Shown: positions 16,768 to 25,650, counted from the stretch's first letter. The stretch is DNA of 32,679 nucleotides from Bacteroidota bacterium (GCA_963169675.1 CAUJFJ010000110.1:1-32679), one strand, 5' to 3'. Numbers and translations are program-made. The notes: generated from the letters alone by a model not told the origin.

Positions 16768-17286
16768 ATGGCACTTATTTTACCTGTCAGAGGCATTTTA
16801 CCGGTTTTTGGTAAAGATTGCTATCTGGCTGATAATGCAACCATTACCGGAGAGGTAACCATGGGAGATGAATGCTCTGTTTGGTTTAATGCAGTCGTTC
16901 GCGGAGATGTTAATTCGATAACCATTGGAAATCGCGTAAACATTCAGGATCAAGCTGTTATACATTGCACCTATCAGAAAACAGCTACTTTAATTGGTAA
17001 CAATGTTTCTATCGGCCATGCTGCCATTGTGCACGGTTGCACGGTTGAAGATAATGTGCTTATTGGTATGGGAGCAATTGTAATGGACAATGCTGTGATT
17101 GGAGCAAATTCCATGATTGCAGCCGGAGCTGTGGTTCTTGAAAATACCATTGTTGAACCTGGTAGTATCTGGGCCGGCGTTCCTGCAAAAAAAGTAAAGC
17201 AAATGACACCCGAACATTTCAAAGAATTTAATGAACGGATTTCAAAGAATTATCTTTTCTATTCTAAGTGGTATCAACAACCATAA
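16768..17286 (+). CDS. Gamma-carbonic-anhydrase-like hexapeptide-repeat protein
   Basis: This 172-residue protein is a left-handed beta-helix of the YrdA/PaaY/gamma-CA family. Hexapeptide repeats run from about 22 to 140 (for example ATITGEV, NVSIGHAAIVHGC, NVLIGMGAIVMDNAVIG) and are followed by a C-terminal helix. His66, His84 and His89 are at the positions of the three zinc ligands. Typical gamma-CA sequence around the first ligand is AVLHVT; here it is AVIHCT. Carbonic anhydrase activity is possible but many relatives are inactive or act as acyl-CoA thioesterase-like helpers. It is 6 nt upstream of the DUF3667 gene. TATCTTCG at 16739-16746 is a weak -7 candidate. Confidence 0.9.
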   Translation: MALILPVRGILPVFGKDCYLADNATITGEVTMGDECSVWFNAVVRGDVNSITIGNRVNIQDQAVIHCTYQKTATLIGNNVSIGHAAIVHGCTVEDNVLIGMGAIVMDNAVIGANSMIAAGAVVLENTIVEPGSIWAGVPAKKVKQMTPEHFKEFNERISKNYLFYSKWYQQP

Positions 17287-17292
17287 AAGGTA

Positions 17293-18312
17293 ATGCGCCG
17301 GCAAAGGATTAAGTCTCCTTATTGTACCAACTGCGGAAAAGAACTTCCGCAGCTGGAAAATTTTTGTCCCGAATGCGGACAGGAAAACGATAACAAACGA
17401 CTGACTTTTCGCAAATTAATGGTTGAATTGATTACCAATTTTTTATCGGTAGATTCAAGATTTACCCATTCTGTGCCAGCTCTACTTTTCCGTCCGGGAT
17501 TACTCTCGAAAGAATATTTGAGAGGGCGCCGACAGCGATACCTCGATCCAATCAGGATGTTTATCACAGTTACTGTTTTGTATTTCCTTATTGCCTCATT
17601 TGGGAATGAAGATCCGAAAAAGGAAATTCACCAATTAATTGCTAATGACACAACAGGAGTCATTAATGTTGAATCCGATTCAATGATTGTGATTAATCAA
17701 GGTCCCATTTCATACAAAATCAAAGATGATGCAGCTGCAGCATTACTTGATTCTTCAGGAGTGAATGAGGATGACCTGGTAATTGATGACCTAAAATATC
17801 CCGAGATCAAAGCAATGGTGAAAAGAGGCCATACCAATACTATTGAAATCATGGATTCATTAAATATAGAAAATACTTTCTGGAATCGTTTTTACTATGG
17901 TGAATTGGTAAAATTTGCAAACTCTGATTTCGATAAATTTAAGGATTATCTTTCAAGCAAATTGCCATGGATTATTTTTTGTCTTATTCCAATTTTCGCA
18001 TTTGTTCTCCAGGTATTATATATCAGAAGAAAATTTCTATATATAGATCATCTGATATTTTCTTTCCATCTGTATTCCTTTATATTCGTTATGCTCATCC
18101 TTCAAAACATTTATGAGAATTTAACGGGTAGCGATGCAGCCGGATGGTTATTCTTAATTGTTTCAATTTATACCTTGTTTGCATTTCGCAATTTTTACGA
18201 ACAATCTTATCTCAAAACAATTTTTAAGATGATTATTCTGTTTTTCATCTACACAATTACAGCAATTATCTCATCGCTTTTTATTATGATAGTAATGTTT
18301 GTGCTATACTAA
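17293..18312 (+). CDS. DUF3667 zinc-ribbon membrane protein
   Basis: This 339-residue protein opens with a zinc ribbon, YCTNCGKELPQ...FCPECGQ, with Cys11, Cys14, Cys25 and Cys28. The DUF3667 core follows (RKLMVELITNFLSVDSRF, then YLRGRRQRYLDPIRMFI at about 76-92). A first transmembrane segment lies at about 90-105, and several more in the C-terminal 120 residues (IIFCLIPIFAFVLQVLYI, LIFSFHLYSFIFVMLILQ). The middle 110-210 is acidic and soluble. The function of the family is unknown. The start ATG follows AAAAGGTA, one of the few Shine-Dalgarno-like sequences here, and the gene is probably cotranscribed with the upstream gamma-CA-like gene. It converges on murI with a 3-nt gap. Confidence 0.88.
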   Translation: MRRQRIKSPYCTNCGKELPQLENFCPECGQENDNKRLTFRKLMVELITNFLSVDSRFTHSVPALLFRPGLLSKEYLRGRRQRYLDPIRMFITVTVLYFLIASFGNEDPKKEIHQLIANDTTGVINVESDSMIVINQGPISYKIKDDAAAALLDSSGVNEDDLVIDDLKYPEIKAMVKRGHTNTIEIMDSLNIENTFWNRFYYGELVKFANSDFDKFKDYLSSKLPWIIFCLIPIFAFVLQVLYIRRKFLYIDHLIFSFHLYSFIFVMLILQNIYENLTGSDAAGWLFLIVSIYTLFAFRNFYEQSYLKTIFKMIILFFIYTITAIISSLFIMIVMFVLY

Positions 18313-18315
18313 AAA

Positions 18316-19140
18316 TTACTTCCACAAATTTTTGTGTTCGAGCTTCAGTTTATCCTTAAAAAAGATTTTGGTACTCTGCTCAAATGATTTCGTAAAATCA
18401 GAAATATAGAAGCGGTGCTTACCGGCTTTTCCGCTGTGAAGTAATTTGGATGCTGCTAACGATTGTTTGACAAAGCGGGCAACAATGGCTGCAGAATCAA
18501 CTATGGTAATATTCCCTTTGTAATACTCAGTTATCTCAGCTTTGATCAACGGATAATGCGTGCATGCCAGAATCAGTGCATCTATTTTTTTAATTTTAGG
18601 ACGCGATAAATAACTGTTGATTACGGTGCGGCTGATTTTGTTGTTGAAAAAACCTTCTTCAATCATAGGTGCCAACAAAGGTGTTGCAAGTGAGGAAACT
18701 TTCAGACTTTCATTCTGTCTGACAATTCTGGTAGCATATGCATTGGAACGAATGGTGGCTCTGGTGCCAATTACTCCTACATGAGTAATCTTTTTCATAT
18801 TGCTAACCTCAGCAACCACCGGATTTATTACATCGATTACAGTTGCTCTTCCACCTACATGTTCCTTCACTGTTTCATAGGCAATACTCGATGCAGTATT
18901 ACAGGCAATAACAATCATTTTACATCCATGCTCCAGTAAAAAATCAGCAATTCTTACTGAATAGGCTCTGATAGATTCAGGAGCCTTATCTCCATACGGA
19001 AGATGGGCGGTATCACCAAAATAAATTAAAGTTTCGGAAGGCAATAATTTATGGATGGCATCGGCAACAGTTAATCCGCCAATGCCACTATCGAATATTC
19101 CAATCGGACTCGACGACTTAACAGTTTTGGATGCTTTCAT
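18316..19140 (-). CDS. murI: Glutamate racemase
   Basis: This 274-residue cytoplasmic enzyme interconverts L- and D-glutamate for peptidoglycan. The two catalytic cysteines are Cys80 in VIACNTASS and Cys193 in ILACTHYPL. The N-terminal GIFDSGIGGLTVADAI (14-29) and DTAHLPYG motifs are typical. It lies downstream of the skp genes but behind their terminator. TATGTTTA at 19157-19164 on the minus strand is a candidate -7 box of its own, 16 nt from the ATG. The order bamA, skp, skp, murI is familiar in Bacteroidota. Confidence 0.95.
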   Translation of the reverse strand: MKASKTVKSSSPIGIFDSGIGGLTVADAIHKLLPSETLIYFGDTAHLPYGDKAPESIRAYSVRIADFLLEHGCKMIVIACNTASSIAYETVKEHVGGRATVIDVINPVVAEVSNMKKITHVGVIGTRATIRSNAYATRIVRQNESLKVSSLATPLLAPMIEEGFFNNKISRTVINSYLSRPKIKKIDALILACTHYPLIKAEITEYYKGNITIVDSAAIVARFVKQSLAASKLLHSGKAGKHRFYISDFTKSFEQSTKIFFKDKLKLEHKNLWK

Positions 19141-19156
19141 TTGGCTGCTAATATAA

Positions 19157-19164
19157 TAAACATA
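19157..19164 (-). promoter_or_regulatory. Candidate -7 box of murI
   Basis: The minus strand reads TATGTTTA, one mismatch from TAnnTTTG, 16 nt before the murI ATG and just after the upstream terminator. A TTTG lies 22 nt further upstream (19190-19187), within the terminator T-run. Confidence 0.4.
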
Positions 19165-19186
19165 TGTATTTACCGATAACGGGAAA

Positions 19187-19217
19187 CAAAAAAAGCCATC
19201 CTTACAGATGGCTTTTT
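19187..19217 (-). terminator. Terminator after the skp/ompH genes
   Basis: The stem aaaaagccatc (19190-19200) pairs with gatggcttttt (19207-19217) around a six-base loop. On the minus strand it is followed by a run of seven T. It ends the bamA-skp-skp transcript 17 nt after the last stop codon. Confidence 0.9.
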
Positions 19218-19234
19218 ACAATTTTAACCCCGGA

Positions 19235-19744
19235 TTATTTCAAACCAAGTTTGGCTTTTACCAAAGGCATTATATCGTCAGATTCCTGAGCGTAAAGAAC
19301 AACACCAACACTTGTGTCGAATATGTAGGAATATCCTTTTTCTTTAGCAATACCCTTAATGGCATCTTCAGCCTTTTTAATGATTGGGGTATAAATTTCT
19401 TCTTTCTTTTTTTGCAATGAAGTTTGTGCAGACTCCTGGAAATCCTGGATTCTTGTTTCAAGATCATTGATTTCTTTTGCTTTTGCCTCTTTTATCGGCT
19501 CCGACATAGTTGCTTCATTTGCTCTGAATTCAGTTACTTTACTCTGATATTCATTGGTCATAGTTTTTAACTGTGCTTCCAAAGTGGTTCCGAATTTTTG
19601 TAATGTCGAATCGGCCATTTTGGTTTCCGGCATCTGCGTAAGCAACTGGGTTGAGTTAATGTGACCAAACTTAAGGGTCTGCGCCTGAATTGCACCTGTA
19701 GCCAGTATAAAAATAATAGCCAGCAGTTTAATAGATTTTGTCAT
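19235..19744 (-). CDS. Skp/OmpH family periplasmic chaperone (second copy)
   Basis: This 169-residue protein has a signal peptide (1-22, ending IQAQ). The body fits Skp: a short strand TLKFGHINSTQLLTQMPE, a long coiled-coil (about 45-120, rich in E, K, Q, A), and a closing strand GYSYIFDTSVGVVLYA. Skp holds unfolded outer-membrane proteins for BamA. It follows a paralogue by 38 nt, and bamA lies upstream in the same direction. Length is normal for the family. Tandem skp copies after bamA are common in Bacteroidota. Confidence 0.92.
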   Translation of the reverse strand: MTKSIKLLAIIFILATGAIQAQTLKFGHINSTQLLTQMPETKMADSTLQKFGTTLEAQLKTMTNEYQSKVTEFRANEATMSEPIKEAKAKEINDLETRIQDFQESAQTSLQKKKEEIYTPIIKKAEDAIKGIAKEKGYSYIFDTSVGVVLYAQESDDIMPLVKAKLGLK

Positions 19745-19782
19745 AGGTTGATTTTTGAATACTATACTTGATTAGGGTTAAA

Positions 19783-20433
19783 TTACTTTGGTTTGATATT
19801 AGAATTGTCTGAATCAGATGGTGGTGTTTCTCTTGCCGGAGGCGTTGTTTTTGGTGATGATCCTCCCGGAGTTGAACCTGTCTTTGGACCGGAACCGCTG
19901 CCACCTTCTTTATTACCTGTTTTATAACCGAGTGCATTTAAAATGTCATCACTCTTGTCGTATTTAGGATTTGCATAAAGCATGATCAGATCTGATGATT
20001 TGTCGAATACCACTGCATAACTCTGATCAGTTGCCATTTTTTTGATGGCATTGTAAATTTTATCCTGGATTGGTTTTACAAGTTCCTGCTTCTTCTTAAA
20101 TAATTCACCCTCGTAACCGAATTTAGTTTTCTGAAAATCTTTCACCTCTTTTTCTTTGGTGACAATTTCATTCTCACGTTTACGCTTCATCTCATCAGTA
20201 AGCAATATTTGCTCTGCCTGAAAATCTTTATAAAGTTTATCGATGAAAGCATATTTGGCTTCAATCTCTTTTTGCCAGTTCACCGATAACTGATCAAGTT
20301 GTTGTTGTGCCGCTTTATACTCGGTGATATTATCAAGGATGTATTCGGTATCGACATAACAATATTTCTGAGCAAATGAACCAGCCGACAGCATAGTGGC
20401 CAGAACGGTGAAGAGCACGGTTAACTTTTTCAT
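19783..20433 (-). CDS. Skp/OmpH family periplasmic chaperone with disordered C-terminal tail (first copy)
   Basis: This 216-residue protein has signal peptide MKKLTVLFTVLATMLSAGSFA. The Skp fold follows: KYCYVDTEYILDNI, a coiled-coil of about 40-120, and SYAVVFDKSSDLIMLYA. Unlike its neighbour it carries about 45 extra residues rich in Gly, Ser, Pro, Thr and Lys (GGSGSGPKTGSTPGGSSPK and onward), predicted disordered. The tail is in frame and not a frameshift. It sits 39 nt after bamA, and a perfect -7 box lies in that gap. The role of the tail is unknown. Confidence 0.9.
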   Translation of the reverse strand: MKKLTVLFTVLATMLSAGSFAQKYCYVDTEYILDNITEYKAAQQQLDQLSVNWQKEIEAKYAFIDKLYKDFQAEQILLTDEMKRKRENEIVTKEKEVKDFQKTKFGYEGELFKKKQELVKPIQDKIYNAIKKMATDQSYAVVFDKSSDLIMLYANPKYDKSDDILNALGYKTGNKEGGSGSGPKTGSTPGGSSPKTTPPARETPPSDSDNSNIKPK

Positions 20434-20456
20434 AATGAACTGTTTTTAAGGGTTTG

Positions 20457-20464
20457 CAAAATTA
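20457..20464 (-). promoter_or_regulatory. Candidate internal promoter between bamA and skp
   Basis: The minus strand reads TAATTTTG, an exact match to TAnnTTTG, in the short gap between the bamA stop and the first skp gene, 23 nt before its ATG. A TTG lies 22 nt further upstream inside the bamA end. It could give extra skp transcript independent of bamA. Confidence 0.45.
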
Positions 20465-20472
20465 ATAATTTT

Positions 20473-22959
20473 TTAGAACTGCTGACCAATTGTAAAGTGG
20501 AATTCACCACCGTTTTTGCCTGTAGTTCCCGGTAAATTGTCGAAACCATAGCCCCAATCTAATCCCAGCAAACCAAACATTGGCAGGAAGATCCGAACTC
20601 CACCACCGGCTGCCCTTTTTACGTTAAAAGGACTGTATTCCCGGAACCGGCTGAAGGCATTTCCTGCTTCCAGAAATCCTAAGGCATAAATGGTGGCTGA
20701 TGGGTTCAATGATAAGGGGTATCTGACTTCGATCGTGTACTTATCATAAATTGTGCCACCCCCGTTTGGGTTGAGGGAATTGTTGGGATAACCGCGCTGA
20801 GCAATAATTTCACGACCATCCAGAGAGAACCCTGATAATCCATCTCCACCCAGATAAAAACGCTCAAATGGCGATTGGCCGATTCCTTTATTGTAGTAGC
20901 CTAAGAATCCGAAATTAGCCTTAACATTTAATACCAGTTTGCTCCATGCTAAAGGGGTAAACCACGACGCACCGAACTTCCACTTGTGATACTCAATAAA
21001 TTTGTACTTCTCCTGATCAGTAGCTGTGGAATAATCTTTATTCGAAAATAAAGAATATGGTGGTGTTAATTGTAAAGTGAAAGAGAACTGGGAGCCAATC
21101 CTTGGATAAATTGGTGCATCAACCGAATTCCTGCTGATGGTTTCCTGGAAACTAATGTTGTTGGCATATCCATCACTGAAAAGGAATGTGGAGCTGTAAT
21201 TGTCGAGTTCGTAATGCTGGAAGCTTGCCTCATGGTAAATGTTAAAGTAATCATCAGGAACTGTTAATCGTTGCCCTAATCCTACCGATAATCCGTTAAT
21301 TGCAATCGATTGACGACTGTCATCCGATTTTTTCAATCCGTTTGTTTGAACCGATCTGAAGACAGAAACACTCAATGCGTTTGGTTTTTTACCACCTAAC
21401 CAGGGCTCTGTGAAAGATGCACTGTAGGATTGATAATATTTACCATTGGTTTGTGCTCGTAAACTCAATCGCTGTCCATCACCCGATGGCAAAGGTTGCC
21501 ACGATGCTCCCTTGAAGAAGTTTCGGGCTGAGAAGTTATTGAAGGTTACACCGAGTGTTCCTACAATCTGACCGGCACCCCAGCCACCCGACAATTCAAC
21601 CTGATCGGATGGACGTTCTTCAACTACATACTCTATATCAACGGTACCTTCTTCCGGATTTGGCTTTGGATTTACACCAAGTTTCTCCTGATCAAAATAT
21701 CCCAATTGCGCCAACTCACGCTGTGTTCTGATAATATCGTTTCTTGAAAACAACTGACCCGGCTTCGTACGAATTTCACGCATGATAACCTTGTCGTTTG
21801 TTTTTGTATTTCCAACAATGGTAATTTTGTTTACAATGGCCTGCTTGCCTTCGTAAATTCGCATTTCATAATCGATGGAATCACCTACCACCTGAACCTC
21901 AACCGGAGTTACTGAAAAGAACAAGTATCCATTGTCCATGTAAAGTGAAGTAATGTCGCGCCCCGACTGACTACCAAAAAGTGCCTCATCGAGTTTCGCC
22001 TGATTAAACACTTCACCTTTTTTAATATTCAAAACACGATCCAAATCACGAGCTGCATATTTCGTGTTTCCTATCCAGCTAATATTTCTGAAATAGTATC
22101 GCGGACCTTCATCAATGGTTACTCGAATGTCTACAGACTTGGCATCATGTGCGTACACAGTATCAGAAACAATTTTTGCATCACGATATCCTTTGTCCTG
22201 ATATTTGGTAATAACTTTTAACTGATCTTCTTCATACAAATCTTCTATAAACTTAGAAGTGCTGAACAAACGATACCAATGTTTCACTTTAGTATCTTTC
22301 ATTGTTCTGCGCAATTTCGACTCTTTAAATTGCGTCACTCCTGCAAAAGTTAAAGAATTAATTTTTACCCGGGGTCCCTTCATTACATTAATGACCAACA
22401 TCTGATTGTTGGGAGCTTTAGGCTCATCAATGATATCAATTTTAGTTTTAGCATTCAGAAATCCTTTGTCAACAAAATGTTTGGTGACTTCATTCTCAGT
22501 AGTCTGAATTAAATTTTCGGTAATGATTTTTCCGGTAACGAGCTTAATTTTTTCACGCAATTTATCGGCATCCGATTTACTTACTCCGGTGAAAGAAAAT
22601 TTCGATAAACGTGGACGTTCCTGCAAGCGCAGTTCGAGGAATATTTTTTTATCCTGAATTTTGGTAGCAACAATTTTAATGTCGGAAAGCAATCCCTGTT
22701 TCCATAAGTTCTCGATAGCTTTCGAAATTTTATCACCTGGTACGCGAACTTTGTCGCCTACTGATAATCCGGATAAGGTACGCAGTACATTTTCATCCAG
22801 AAATTTTACTCCGGTAACAGTAATGCCGCCGATTTCATAATCTTTGGGATTTGCATAATCAATCAGATTATCATCTTCGCCTCCAATTGCTACCTGAGCA
22901 AATGTGGAAACGGTATAACAACAAATTAAAGCTGTTAACAGCAGGTACTTCCTAAGCAT
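20473..22959 (-). CDS. bamA: Outer-membrane protein assembly factor BamA
   Basis: This is the essential insertase for outer-membrane beta-barrels. From the ATG at 22959 it is 828 residues: signal peptide 1-22 (ending STFAQ), five POTRA domains at roughly 41-116, 117-196, 198-286, 287-371 and 374-450, then the Omp85 barrel to the terminal Phe (FTIGQQF). The barrel contains an RGYPNN segment at the position of the conserved VRGF loop. The frame stays open 44 codons further into uppS, but the signal peptide fixes the start at 22959 (22968 is also possible), giving an 8-nt overlap with uppS. It is followed by two skp genes. Confidence 0.96.
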   Translation of the reverse strand: MLRKYLLLTALICCYTVSTFAQVAIGGEDDNLIDYANPKDYEIGGITVTGVKFLDENVLRTLSGLSVGDKVRVPGDKISKAIENLWKQGLLSDIKIVATKIQDKKIFLELRLQERPRLSKFSFTGVSKSDADKLREKIKLVTGKIITENLIQTTENEVTKHFVDKGFLNAKTKIDIIDEPKAPNNQMLVINVMKGPRVKINSLTFAGVTQFKESKLRRTMKDTKVKHWYRLFSTSKFIEDLYEEDQLKVITKYQDKGYRDAKIVSDTVYAHDAKSVDIRVTIDEGPRYYFRNISWIGNTKYAARDLDRVLNIKKGEVFNQAKLDEALFGSQSGRDITSLYMDNGYLFFSVTPVEVQVVGDSIDYEMRIYEGKQAIVNKITIVGNTKTNDKVIMREIRTKPGQLFSRNDIIRTQRELAQLGYFDQEKLGVNPKPNPEEGTVDIEYVVEERPSDQVELSGGWGAGQIVGTLGVTFNNFSARNFFKGASWQPLPSGDGQRLSLRAQTNGKYYQSYSASFTEPWLGGKKPNALSVSVFRSVQTNGLKKSDDSRQSIAINGLSVGLGQRLTVPDDYFNIYHEASFQHYELDNYSSTFLFSDGYANNISFQETISRNSVDAPIYPRIGSQFSFTLQLTPPYSLFSNKDYSTATDQEKYKFIEYHKWKFGASWFTPLAWSKLVLNVKANFGFLGYYNKGIGQSPFERFYLGGDGLSGFSLDGREIIAQRGYPNNSLNPNGGGTIYDKYTIEVRYPLSLNPSATIYALGFLEAGNAFSRFREYSPFNVKRAAGGGVRIFLPMFGLLGLDWGYGFDNLPGTTGKNGGEFHFTIGQQF

Positions 22960-23707
22960 GTTGATCATCAGATTGTTTTTCATTGACCATGCCATATCTG
23001 CGGTCGCGTTTTTGGAAATCAACAATGGCCTCAAAGAGATCTTCGCGCCTGAAATCAGGCCATAGTTTCTCTGTAAAAAATAATTCCGCATAAGCTATTT
23101 GCCAAAGCATAAAATTACTGATTCGGTGTTCACCGCTGGTTCTGATTAGTAATTCCGGATCGGGGCAAAATGAGGTACAAAGCTGTTTGGCAAAAACTTC
23201 ATCATCAATTTCCTCCGGTTTCAATTGTCCAGATGCTACCTGAGACGCAATTTTTCGTGTTGCATTCACAATTTCCCATCTGGAACTGTAGCTTAACGCA
23301 AGAATGAGAGTCATTCGTGTATTGGCCGAGGTAATATTTATGGTATCCTGCAATTGTCTGCGGCATTTAGGTGGCAAACTGTCCATGTCACCAATTGCTT
23401 GCAGACTTATATTATTGTCCATCAACGTCTTAGTCTCCTTACTAATGGTATCCACCAACAGTTCCATCAAGGCATCCACTTCCCATCTGGGACGTTTCCA
23501 GTTTTCAGTAGAAAAAGCATACAATGAAAGGAATTTCACTCCCAATTCTGCCGCTCCTTCAACAGTATCGCGAACAGCTAAAACGCCACCTTTATGGCCA
23601 AATGTTCTTATTTTTCCCTGCTTTTTAGCCCATCTGCCATTCCCATCCATAATAATGGCAACGTGCAAAGGCAATTTTTCGGCAATGATTTGATCTTTGA
23701 AACTCAT
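22952..23707 (-). CDS. uppS: Isoprenyl (undecaprenyl) diphosphate synthase
   Basis: This 251-residue cis-prenyltransferase makes the C55 lipid carrier for peptidoglycan and other glycans. The catalytic Asp21 is in IIMDGNGRWAKK, and LSLYAFSTENWKRP and LLIRTSGEHRISNFMLWQ with AYAELFFTEKLWPDF are family signatures. Its 3' end overlaps the bamA start by 8 nt, indicating coupling. It is 53 nt downstream of a DUF6089 gene. Length and motifs are normal. Confidence 0.96.
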   Translation of the reverse strand: MSFKDQIIAEKLPLHVAIIMDGNGRWAKKQGKIRTFGHKGGVLAVRDTVEGAAELGVKFLSLYAFSTENWKRPRWEVDALMELLVDTISKETKTLMDNNISLQAIGDMDSLPPKCRRQLQDTINITSANTRMTLILALSYSSRWEIVNATRKIASQVASGQLKPEEIDDEVFAKQLCTSFCPDPELLIRTSGEHRISNFMLWQIAYAELFFTEKLWPDFRREDLFEAIVDFQKRDRRYGMVNEKQSDDQHA

Positions 23708-23760
23708 CAGTTTTTAAGGAAGCGTCAAAGGTAATAAAATAAGCTTTATGGCTCTTCTCA

Positions 23761-24606
23761 TTAACGCAGTTTCCCACGAAAAGGGGTACAATTATCGTTG
23801 TATTTTTTGGAAAGCGAGTAACTGATGGTAATTCCGGTAAACATATACCAGTCGCGATCGGAAGCATTTCCCCGCTGCCGGTTGGTATTATTCAGTGCTT
23901 GCCCGTCGATGCTTCGGTCTGATAAAATAACTGACAATTCTCCGTTTTCAGCCAGCAAAATGTCCTTATCGGCATAGGTTGTACTCACATCATCGAAATA
24001 ATCGGTGAATAACCTTCGCGCACCGGCTTCAACCGTCATACCAAAACGCCTCGATAATTTAAATTTGAATCCTCCTCCGAATGGAATGGCCACTTTCAAA
24101 CGTTTATACTTTTCACGATCGGGATAAGCTGTAGTACCTTGACCCTCAGTTCCTAACGGTTGCAAATTATACCAATCGTCACCTAATTCTGCCTGCGGAT
24201 TGAAGCGGTAAACCGATAATCCTCCAAAAATAAATGGTGCAAACTTGGTTCTGTTATTTGCAATCTGGTATGGTAAGAAGTTGAATTCCCACAAAAAATG
24301 TCCATCGAAAGTCCGTGACCGGAAACTCAGGTTTCTGCGTTGCTGATAGGGATCATCAGAATCGGCATCACTGGCATTTGGGGTACCATAAGTGATTCCA
24401 ATCCGGTAAGCCCAATGACTATTCAGATTTCTTCGATAAAATATTCCAACTGCAGGTTTGAGCGACTTCGCATTTACCAGCGAATTGCTGATTTCTCCTT
24501 TGTAGGTTGCAGTACCCAAAAATATTCCCATCTCGGAGCTTTGTGCATGCACAACTCCGGTAGTGAACAATAGTAAAAATAAGAGGAATCTAATTCTGAT
24601 CAGCAT
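23761..24606 (-). CDS. DUF6089-type outer-membrane barrel protein (second copy)
   Basis: From the ATG at 24606 the product is 281 residues, with signal peptide MLIRIRFLLFLLLFTTGVVHA; a TTG one codon earlier is not needed. Features shared with the adjacent upstream gene are FNPxxxLG, NLQxLGTEGQG, KxAIPxGxGFK and FTDYxDDxST, so the pair arose by tandem duplication. The strand pattern suggests an OmpA-like barrel with an 8-strand core. The family lies upstream of uppS-bamA in many Bacteroidota and its function is unknown; an accessory role in outer-membrane assembly is only suggested by context. Confidence 0.85.
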   Translation of the reverse strand: MLIRIRFLLFLLLFTTGVVHAQSSEMGIFLGTATYKGEISNSLVNAKSLKPAVGIFYRRNLNSHWAYRIGITYGTPNASDADSDDPYQQRRNLSFRSRTFDGHFLWEFNFLPYQIANNRTKFAPFIFGGLSVYRFNPQAELGDDWYNLQPLGTEGQGTTAYPDREKYKRLKVAIPFGGGFKFKLSRRFGMTVEAGARRLFTDYFDDVSTTYADKDILLAENGELSVILSDRSIDGQALNNTNRQRGNASDRDWYMFTGITISYSLSKKYNDNCTPFRGKLR

Positions 24607-24667
24607 CAACGTTACTTCGGCATATCAGCATGTGAAACGCCGCAACTTTTTAAATATTACCTATAGC

Positions 24668-25576
24668 TTAGAACATTGGGAAGGCTGAGCGACCGGTACG
24701 GATTTTATAGTTGATACTAATGATAGCAAACATATAAGCATCTTTATCTCTCGGATCACCACGTTGCTGCCCGGCAGAGGTGATGTAAGGGAATTCCTGA
24801 TCCGATTTATCTGCCATCGCCGCAGCTACAGCACCATTGAAAGAAAGAATTTCGTTATTGTCGTAGTAAGTTTTGCTGGCATCATCGATATAATCGGTGA
24901 AGGTTTTACGGATACCGTACTCTAAGCCAACACCCCAGCGACGATCGATGGCGTATTTAAATCCAATTCCCAAAGGAATGGCTAATTGTACTTTGCTGTA
25001 TTTTTTACGGGTACTTGAAATTCCCTGTCCTTCCGTTCCAAGCGACTGTAAATTTACGTATTCACTGCCTAATGAGCCCTTTGGATTGAAGTAAAATACA
25101 CCTACTCCTACAAATCCATAAGCTGATATCTCAAATCCACGTTGCCCACGAACACCTTTCAAACGATAACGGTGACCGACTTGCTCACGGATAAATGCAA
25201 ATTCTAAATTGGTACTAGCTTCCCAAATGTTGGTTTTGAAGTCGAGATTACGATAGTTGCGGAAGAATTCTTTGGTTAAATCGTCACTTCCGGAAACTTT
25301 ACCATATGACAATTTGGTGTTCAAAGCAAACATCTGACTCAATTTGTAACGAAGTCCGGCAGCAACCGCCAAACGCGTTTGTCCAAATTCAAGATCCTTG
25401 AAATAGTTGGTTCCCACCTGATCGGCACCGCCCAGTTCACCCAGGAAGTTACTTGGTCCGATACCGAAGTGCAATTCGGAACGATATGATTTCCAGCGCT
25501 GTTTGTAACGTTGTGCTTCCACAATTCCTGGAAGAATCAAAATTGAAAGGACGAGAAGTATGTAGCTTTTTTTCAT
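24668..25576 (-). CDS. DUF6089-type outer-membrane barrel protein (first copy)
   Basis: From the ATG at 25576 the product is 302 residues, with signal peptide MKKSYILLVLSILILPGIVEA. The upstream TTG at 25600 overlaps the -7 box and cannot be the start. Blocks conserved with the next gene are SLGTEGQG, KVQLAIPLGIGFKY and FTDYIDDASKTYYDN. It is the first gene after a canonical promoter at 25598-25628 and heads a unit running through a DUF6089 paralogue, uppS, bamA and two skp genes to the terminator at 19187-19217. Its specific function is unknown. Confidence 0.85.
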   Translation of the reverse strand: MKKSYILLVLSILILPGIVEAQRYKQRWKSYRSELHFGIGPSNFLGELGGADQVGTNYFKDLEFGQTRLAVAAGLRYKLSQMFALNTKLSYGKVSGSDDLTKEFFRNYRNLDFKTNIWEASTNLEFAFIREQVGHRYRLKGVRGQRGFEISAYGFVGVGVFYFNPKGSLGSEYVNLQSLGTEGQGISSTRKKYSKVQLAIPLGIGFKYAIDRRWGVGLEYGIRKTFTDYIDDASKTYYDNNEILSFNGAVAAAMADKSDQEFPYITSAGQQRGDPRDKDAYMFAIISINYKIRTGRSAFPMF

Positions 25577-25597
25577 GATCAGTTCAGTCGTTATCCA

Positions 25598-25628
25598 CAA
25601 AAATAAATATTATATTGTTAATAACAAA
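25598..25628 (-). promoter_or_regulatory. Canonical Bacteroidota promoter of the DUF6089-uppS-bamA-skp unit
   Basis: On the minus strand TTTG (25628-25625), a 19-nt spacer and TATTTTTG (25605-25598) match both consensus boxes exactly. It lies just after the nadK stop codon, 21 nt before the ATG at 25576. It is the best promoter in the window. Confidence 0.8.
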
Positions 25629-25650
25629 TTTAGGGTTTACTTTTTTTAGG

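Noticed and set aside
22960-23091. 44-residue N-terminal extension of BamA
   Set aside because: It overlaps uppS coding sequence and precedes a clear signal peptide starting at 22959.
23625-23867. 80-residue minus-strand frame bridging the DUF6089 gene and uppS
   Set aside because: It overlaps both real genes in another frame and shows no domain, signal peptide or promoter.
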